Assembly: GCA_009739215.1 (NCBI GenBank)
Contig: VSJF01000001.1
Location: 434,001 to 498,000 of the forward strand
Reading direction: 5' to 3'
Length of the DNA stretch: 64,000 bases
Source of the DNA: Floccularia luteovirens
Taxonomy: Eukaryota; Basidiomycota; Agaricomycetes; Agaricales; Squamanitaceae
A model generated the notes under the pieces. That model did not search any database. It was not told the origin of the DNA and worked only from the letters and a program-made list of their open reading frames with translations. Both the position numbers and the translations under genes were made by a program. Below, in pieces: positions 58,774-64,000 of this stretch. Numbering within the stretch: the first letter of the stretch is position 1; the number at the start of each line of letters is the position of its first letter.

Positions 58774-61336
58774 CTACGTCTCCTCCTTCTCTTCCTCAGC
58801 TGGGTCCGTTGCAAAAACTGCCTTGGGTTGGTTGATTTTCCAGGCTGTAAACAAGGTTTCGGAATAAACCGCCACGTCAGAAGCCATCACACAAATATTT
58901 GCAAATATCAGAAATTTGTCTCGGCACGTGCTCCCAGATCGGGTGCCGAAAGATACAGAAACAGAATGAAAAGGAGACAGAACACAGCACCAAAACATAA
59001 GTCAAGCAATAGAACTCACCGCCAGTCCACTGTGGATCTTCCTCAGCAACCTGCGCATATCTCAATAGCGCTTCGCGAGGCTAACAACAAATATCAGCAT
59101 CATTACCTCAGGAAAAAATAAACGTGTGAATTTTTGCAAAGGTCCAATCATGGGTCAAATGAACAACATTCGCGCCACCAAGAAGTATGAAAGAATAAAG
59201 GGGCCTCAAGCGAATGTCGTTAAAGGCGTAACAACAACAGAGCCCACTCCAAATCATCGTCATGGTAGCACTCACATCCATATCTCGAGTCGTGTCCCGC
59301 ACAAGATTCTGCACAACGTGTTGCGTTGCACTCGCCCCCACTCTGCCCCCTCTTCCAGGGCCGGTGATAGGCAATTCTGGTCTCCTGCTTTTTCTTGGAT
59401 CCAAGCGATCTTTCTCTCTTTTCCGCTTTGTCCCCCGGCCCAGGTCCAAATCCCGGAACATCGGCAACGCATGAGGCGTAAGTATCGTGGGGGCCGCCAA
59501 CGCATCCGACATATCTTCAACTGTGACCTTTCTCGGAGGTCCTTTGCTTAGCAACAGTTTAGCGCCATTGAGGGAAGTCACTGGTGAGTATAGCACGCAA
59601 ATTTGGCCATTCGAAAGGCCCGTAACTATCTGGTGTATTAATATCAGGACATATTTGACATGACATCCATTAATAAAATATATCACACCTGATTAATTTT
59701 TGAATGCCAGAAGACCTTGACTGGCGTGGATCCAACTTCCAAGACCTTCGTTTCCTCCAGTCCATTACGGTTCAAAAACATCAACCGCCCCATTCCTCCC
59801 TTTGTTTCGGCTGCAGCGCCTGTGACGATATATTTCTCATCCGGGCTGAACACAGCATTTGTATGAGGATATAATGTAGTAAGTCCCCCCCGCGTCTCCA
59901 AGGGTTTCTTGAACGCCCGCAGGTCCCATACTACTTTTCATTAGCAAAGGAGGCAATGCAAGCAAGTAAGCCACGAAGGAAACACGTACACTTCACCGTA
60001 TCATCACCACCCCTTGTAAGGACAGTCCGTCCGTCAACAGAAAACACTACAGATCCCGTCTCCGTACCCTTTACATGCGCCCCCTCTATTGTCATATTTG
60101 GCCTGACAAAGTTAGAACTCGTTTGCCACATATGTAACGTTCCGTCCAGGCATGCTAACATTCCGGCGTCAACTTGCTCTGAATCACACAGAAAATAGCG
60201 ACTTACCTCCACCAATCAACGAACCATCTGGTGAATACCCACATGCCGTCACTTTGGTCCGTGCCCCTCGCTCTTTCGACTTGACCACAATTACAGTCTT
60301 TTGTTTCCGCTTGTTTTCAACATCCCAGATCCTGACTAGCTTCAATTCAAGTTCAGTAATGGAATAATTACTCATACCTTATTGTTGAATCAGCCGACGA
60401 CGTGATGAACAATTTTGGGTCTTTGGGATGCCATGCACACGCAGATATTTCGCCAACATGGCCACTGCTATATATCAGATTATCACTTGAATATAAATAG
60501 CTAAAACATACGCTGTATTCTTCATGTCGCGAATGTATGGATCCCCTTTAATAAAAATAGCCCTTTAGTCAGGTAAGAATGCTACGTTCAAGGAATTATG
60601 AATCTCCATACTGTTCTTCCCCATCTCTATCAAATATTTTGGCTTGAGTAGTACCGGAGATAGCCAAAAACTTTGAACCATCATTTGAAAATTTTAAATC
60701 ATTCACCTACAGAAAACAACATTCAAAAAAAACCATTGGAAAAAAACTGGAGAACAAGCGCACATAATACGTCCCAGCAGGCTCCCAACTCTTAAACGGT
60801 TTACACCTGGAGTCCATACCACCAAAGTCCCATAACTTGCAGTCATAGTCTTGTGACCCAGATACGACTCGCGCCCCTGAGGGATCCAAAGCCAGCGCTG
60901 AAACTACTTTTGTATGGTCCTTGAGAACAATCTCGTGGGTAATAGGGAACTGTGGTAGATCATTCTCCTGATCCGAAGGGTCGTACTCTGGTTCGTCCTG
61001 TTGCGCTTCGTCGGCTGGGGGTGGTGGTGGACCGGGTTCATCGTCTTCGTCAGAAGCCTCCTCGGTATTTGGAAGCTCAGCTTTAGTCAAAGCAGAGGCT
61101 GTAGACGGCCCTTGAGCTGGTCCGCTACCTGGCTTGGCACCCTCAGATGGAACAGTTACTTGTTGTTGCTAACAACAAATGGATAGATGAGCATCAGAAT
61201 TTGGCAAAACAAGAATGGAAATAATTACATTCTGACGAATGTTCTTGTCAAACCGAGAAGGGTCAAGTTCTTTCTTCTTCGTAGCTTTTCCAAAACCAGA
61301 GATGCCCATAGCTGCGAGAACGTCCATGTCTGACAT
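58774..61336 (-). CDS. WDR70: WDR70/GAD1-like WD40 repeat protein
   Basis: WD40 protein of the WDR70 family, which in yeast and mammals helps H2B ubiquitination and resection at DNA breaks. It starts MSDMDVLAAMGISGFGKA, has an acidic linker, then blades: HTKVVSALALDPSGARVVSG, DYDCKLWDFGGMDSRCKPFK, KFSNDGSKFLAISG, HVGEISACAWHPKDPKLFIT, KVTACGYSPDGSLIGGG, GTETGSVVFSVDGRTVLTRG, VWDLRAFKKPL, AVFSPDEKYIVTG and TGLSNGQICVLYSP. The family C-terminus, MDPREALLRYAQVAEEDPQW and AWKINQPKAVFA, is present. About ten introns, most near 50 bases; one at 59081-59275 is 195 bases. Divergent from the gene at 61572. Confidence 0.93.
59104..59267 (-). ncRNA. Candidate C/D-box snoRNA in a WDR70 intron
   Basis: Inside the unusually long 195-base intron. 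Read on the minus strand, TACC is followed at once by ATGACGA (one mismatch to the C box RTGATGA); near the far end CTGA (D box) is followed at once by GGTA, which pairs perfectly with TACC as a terminal stem. The 164-base span is long for this class and I could not match a guide to rRNA. Confidence 0.25.
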
Positions 61337-61571
61337 CTTGAATGAGCCACAATACAAGATACAGAAAATAACTTGCAATTGGAACAATGCGCACACTCAC
61401 ACAGGTGAGTCATTACGTAACAAAAATTCCCAATTTGGCAACTAATTAGGAAACCACTTGCGTGCTCCTCACTGTCAACTGCCGGACGCGACACCCTGAG
61501 TGGCCTTTTGTTCTCCAGCTTCAACTGCCAAACTAGAAATCATTCCAATAACTCGTTTAAAAACCAAAGTC
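61337..61571. promoter_or_regulatory. Shared divergent promoter, WDR70 / 61572 gene
   Basis: 235 bases between divergent starts; no specific site recognised. Confidence 0.45.
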
Positions 61572-62274
61572 ATGCTTAAACGACAAAGACCAGTGTCGCC
61601 TGCACCTTGTATGCCTGAGATTCCATTGCTCGATTCAACACCCACTGCAGACGTACTATTCAGGCATGACTCGAAACGGAGGCGCACACAACCTCCTGTA
61701 CTAGATGGTTCGTCAAGAGGATGGGCCTCTAATCCTCCAGAACATGACCCCAGTGAAGTCGACTACACATCGGACGACGAGGCTTCATCGTCTGACCAAC
61801 CGTATCCTGACGGGACCGGCACAGTTATAGATACAGTGGACTGCAGTGCTGAGAATAGTGTCCTCCGCGAACTACACATACAAAACAAACATAGACTTCT
61901 TTTCACCACTCCATCTTCATCTTCATCTTTCCATTCTCATCATCACATTCCTACCACCACCACCACCACCGCACCGGTCGACCGAAAATCATGCGTTCCG
62001 CGACTATCAGAGCGCTCTAGAGCATTCGCGAAGTCACCATCTTTCCCTGCTAATAAAACCGAGTATAAGGCGGCTGTTCAAGAGCCGAATGTAGACGAAC
62101 TAAGCTGTGTAATCGAGCGCTATGAGAGTGTTAACAAGTTGCGTGATATTTGTACTTCCTTTGTTGTGTTTACTCATCGCCTCGCTTTCTTTTTGTTATC
62201 TCTACAGGTTATTGGGATCTTTATTTCTTTCACGGAGACGCGAGTTAGACTCCCATAGATACTATAATTCATGA
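61572..62274 (+). CDS. Fungal protein of unknown function, probably nuclear
   Basis: Two exons joined by one intron of about 80 bases that ends TCTACAG; about 210 residues. It starts MLKRQRPVSPAP, continues with the bipartite-like KRRRTQPPVLDGSSRGW, an acidic stretch (YTSDDEASSSDQ), NSVLRELHIQNKHRLLF, low-complexity Ser/His/Thr runs (about 61906-61970) and ends ERYESVNKLLGSLFLSRRRELD. The opening, the RRRTQPPVLDG block and the LLGSLFLSRRR end are a pattern I associate with an uncharacterised Agaricomycete family. Basic clusters suggest a nuclear place. Function unknown. Confidence 0.75.
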
Positions 62275-62558
62275 CAGTCAAGCAAGTCCGCGGATTACAG
62301 ACTTGGTTCTACATAGGAACCATAGTGACGTGCTCCTTGCAGCACCCTGTTTTATCTCAGGATTGCATGTAATCTCTTCCATTTCCCCATCAAATCACTG
62401 TGCCAATTACCAGCCCATCTCTCTTTTTTATTATGCATAAACAGATATAGGATGATCGAATTTCCGTTCCTGGCAGAACAAAGATAATCACCACATACAT
62501 AAGGACATCATTAGATTGGAGATGGTAGAAGAATCAAATCAGATAATAAAGATGTACT
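62275..62558. other. Convergent 3' flanks
   Basis: 284 bases between convergent genes; nothing recognised. Confidence 0.4.
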
Positions 62559-63353
62559 TCACTGCCTCAACTCGATGTTCACTTCCTGATCTAGTGCTTT
62601 GCTGAGCTCTTCATTTAACAAGTCTGTTAACGTCCGTCCGTCCCTTGAATACACCCATTCTGCTGTATCTTCCACATAATCATAACGCTTCGGACCGCTG
62701 TTCATGTGTTTTTCGAGAGAGCAATAAGCAGCAGCAAGTCCAGAAGCAGAAAAAAAGATTATACACATCCCCCTTATTATCTCCACCTGACTGATAAAAG
62801 ACGGGGAGAACCCACCTTGAAGGCGATGATAACCAGATTTGCTTATTAGGGGGTTGTTTATTGATGACATACGTTCCCTTATCACCGAGTGAGAGAGTCA
62901 GGACACCACTCTGAGAAATCATATGCAGAAAACGGGATGTACAAGTTTGTTAGTCAGATGAGGAAAGATGAAAACATGATTAGCCATGAGGGAAATTCGC
63001 TCACATGATAGTCGACTTCATAGTCACGACTCCCCATCCCATCTAACAGTTCCTCAAAGTGTTCCACCATTCCTTCCATTGCGGAATCAGACAGTTGATG
63101 ATATCTTTCCATTGACAGCGTACTGTGCAAGCCACGGTTAAATATAACCGAAGATATTGAATTATAGCTGGAACACAAACACTCACCTCTCCGCTATATG
63201 CGGCGCAGGCGTGCTTAGCATCCGTCTATGACGTTGCCCAAACCCCTGCTTACACCCATGTAGTGTGATTCTATGTGATACCGAGAAGGGCGGGCGCCGT
63301 AGGGAGTTTACAGCACATCGTTGGGCGAGAAAGCGAAATGATGGTGAAAACAT
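62559..63353 (-). CDS. YFH1: Frataxin, mitochondrial iron-sulfur assembly factor
   Basis: Acts on the cysteine desulfurase complex in the matrix. Exon 1 (63353 downwards) encodes a long Arg-rich, acid-free presequence ([20 protein letters not shown]). The mature fold follows: [20 protein letters not shown], the acidic helix ([16 protein letters not shown]), [20 protein letters not shown], the hallmark [18 protein letters not shown] and [20 protein letters not shown]. Three introns. All surface and core motifs look intact. Confidence 0.95.
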
Positions 63354-63430
63354 GGTTTACGAAAGGGAAATTGAACGGGTTTATTAAAACTTAGAAAAGT
63401 TAGGGTTAGGAGTTAGATAAAGATCCTCTT
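63354..63430. promoter_or_regulatory. Frataxin upstream region with telomere-like motif
   Basis: Within 60 bases upstream of the frataxin start, GTTAGGGTTAGGAG (about 63399-63412) contains TTAGGGTTAGG. TTAGGG arrays inside promoters can bind Tbf1/Reb1-type factors in fungi. Confidence 0.35.
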
Positions 63431-64000
63431 ATCTATGCATTAATAACCACTGTCTTCACTTTCTTGCTGCTGACTTGTTTGCTGGTGATCAGGGGGAGCG
63501 TCGAGGAATGGCAGATTACGGTCTTGCACTAATAAACACGCCCGTAACCTACTATTACGAATACACCATGATCAGCTTCCCTCTCACCTTAAGTTATGTT
63601 CTTAAGCATATCATTTATGGATGAACTTGCCCCAAACTTGCCAGCCACTGCCGTAGGTCTTCGTTTTCCGTTGACCACCCACAAAAGATACATATTTAGA
63701 AAAAAGATTATATTAGTACATTACTAACTCATCGAGCCAATGTAATTCGCTTGTCGTTACCCATTAGAATCTAATTCTGACACTTATTACATTAATAGAT
63801 CAAAAGACCGACATATAAGACTAGCTGTCATCGGATTGTAGATAAGCAGTGGGATGTAGTGATATCCAATCGACACACCCAGATACTACACACCCTCGTG
63901 TAGATCGTGAAAGTAGGCGTGAAAGATTACCCCACTTGAGAAGGCAAAACTTTCTAAACCGGACGACTCGAAAGATTCATCAGTTTTCTGTGCACTGAGG
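63431..64000 (-). other. Possible 3' exon of a further minus-strand gene
   Basis: A minus-strand open stretch ending with a stop at about 63441 reads QDRNLPFLDAPPDHQQTSQQ and then QESEDSGY. It follows a TTATTAG acceptor at about 63530. Upstream pieces (around 63630-63690) can be joined through a GCAAGT or a GT donor, but I cannot fix the frame. No family recognised, and the rest of the window to 64000 shows nothing further. Confidence 0.25.

Noticed and set aside
58558..59551. Plus-strand open frames opposite the BET promoter and WDR70 end
   Set aside because: No recognisable protein; they overlap well-supported WDR70 exons and introns on the other strand.

Overview
The window looks like a gene-dense chromosome segment of a basidiomycete fungus, most likely Agaricomycetes. 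Support: almost every gene is broken by introns of about 45-60 bases, genes lie a few hundred bases apart on both strands, 5' leaders are CT-rich, and lineage-typical families occur (Yap1-type bZIP, F-box/zinc-finger proteins, Gly/Asn-rich small secreted protein). I see no virus, plasmid, transposon or CRISPR array. Gene models were made by eye from protein families and splice signals, so internal exon borders not stated are approximate.

Layout, left to right: empty 5' region; YAP1 (+, 2130-4050); SNF2/STH1 chromatin remodeller (-, 5121-10180) divergent from KU80 (+, 10482-13625); ABC half-transporter (-, 13898-16659) divergent from mitochondrial DNA polymerase MIP1 (+, 16818-21128); a P450 (+, 21632-23784); an RBM26/27-type CCCH-RRM protein (-, 24420-27824); an Mpv17/PMP22 protein (-, 28533-29455) divergent from a small secreted repeat protein (+, 29741-30395); an F-box region with one long copy carrying a stop codon (-, 31449-33699) and two decayed copies (30760-30930 and 37998-38276); PTH2 (-, 34325-35406) divergent from HAS1 (+, 35685-37809); aldehyde dehydrogenase (+, 38915-41316); UTP4 (-, 41637-44934) divergent from TIM10 (+, 45094-45512); a 4F5-type small zinc protein (-, 45727-46121) divergent from threonine aldolase (+, 46452-48142); MPH1/FANCM helicase (-, 48331-52966) divergent from a small coiled-coil protein (+, 53208-53571); a G-patch/zinc-finger protein (+, about 53732-55232); a BET double-bromodomain protein (-, 55716-58549); WDR70-like WD40 protein (-, 58774-61336) divergent from a fungal protein of unknown function (+, 61572-62274); frataxin (-, 62559-63353); and a possible 3' exon of one more gene at the right edge.

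The genes are mostly housekeeping: chromatin (SNF2, BET), genome stability (KU80, MPH1, WDR70), mitochondrial maintenance (MIP1, Mpv17, TIM10, frataxin, PTH2), ribosome biogenesis (HAS1, UTP4) and RNA processing (RBM26, G-patch). Many are head-to-head pairs sharing 158-330 base promoters.

Most notable: (1) a duplicated spacer module inside the mitochondrial DNA polymerase; (2) GC-AG introns with a GCAAGT donor in SNF2, MIP1, PTH2 and perhaps YAP1; (3) microexons of 11, 14 and 15 bases in aldehyde dehydrogenase and threonine aldolase; (4) a secreted protein whose repeats are each carried by a symmetric phase 1-1 exon; (5) several conserved genes whose frame is broken by what looks each time like one surplus base; (6) a decaying F-box family. 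No clearly new multi-gene system was found.
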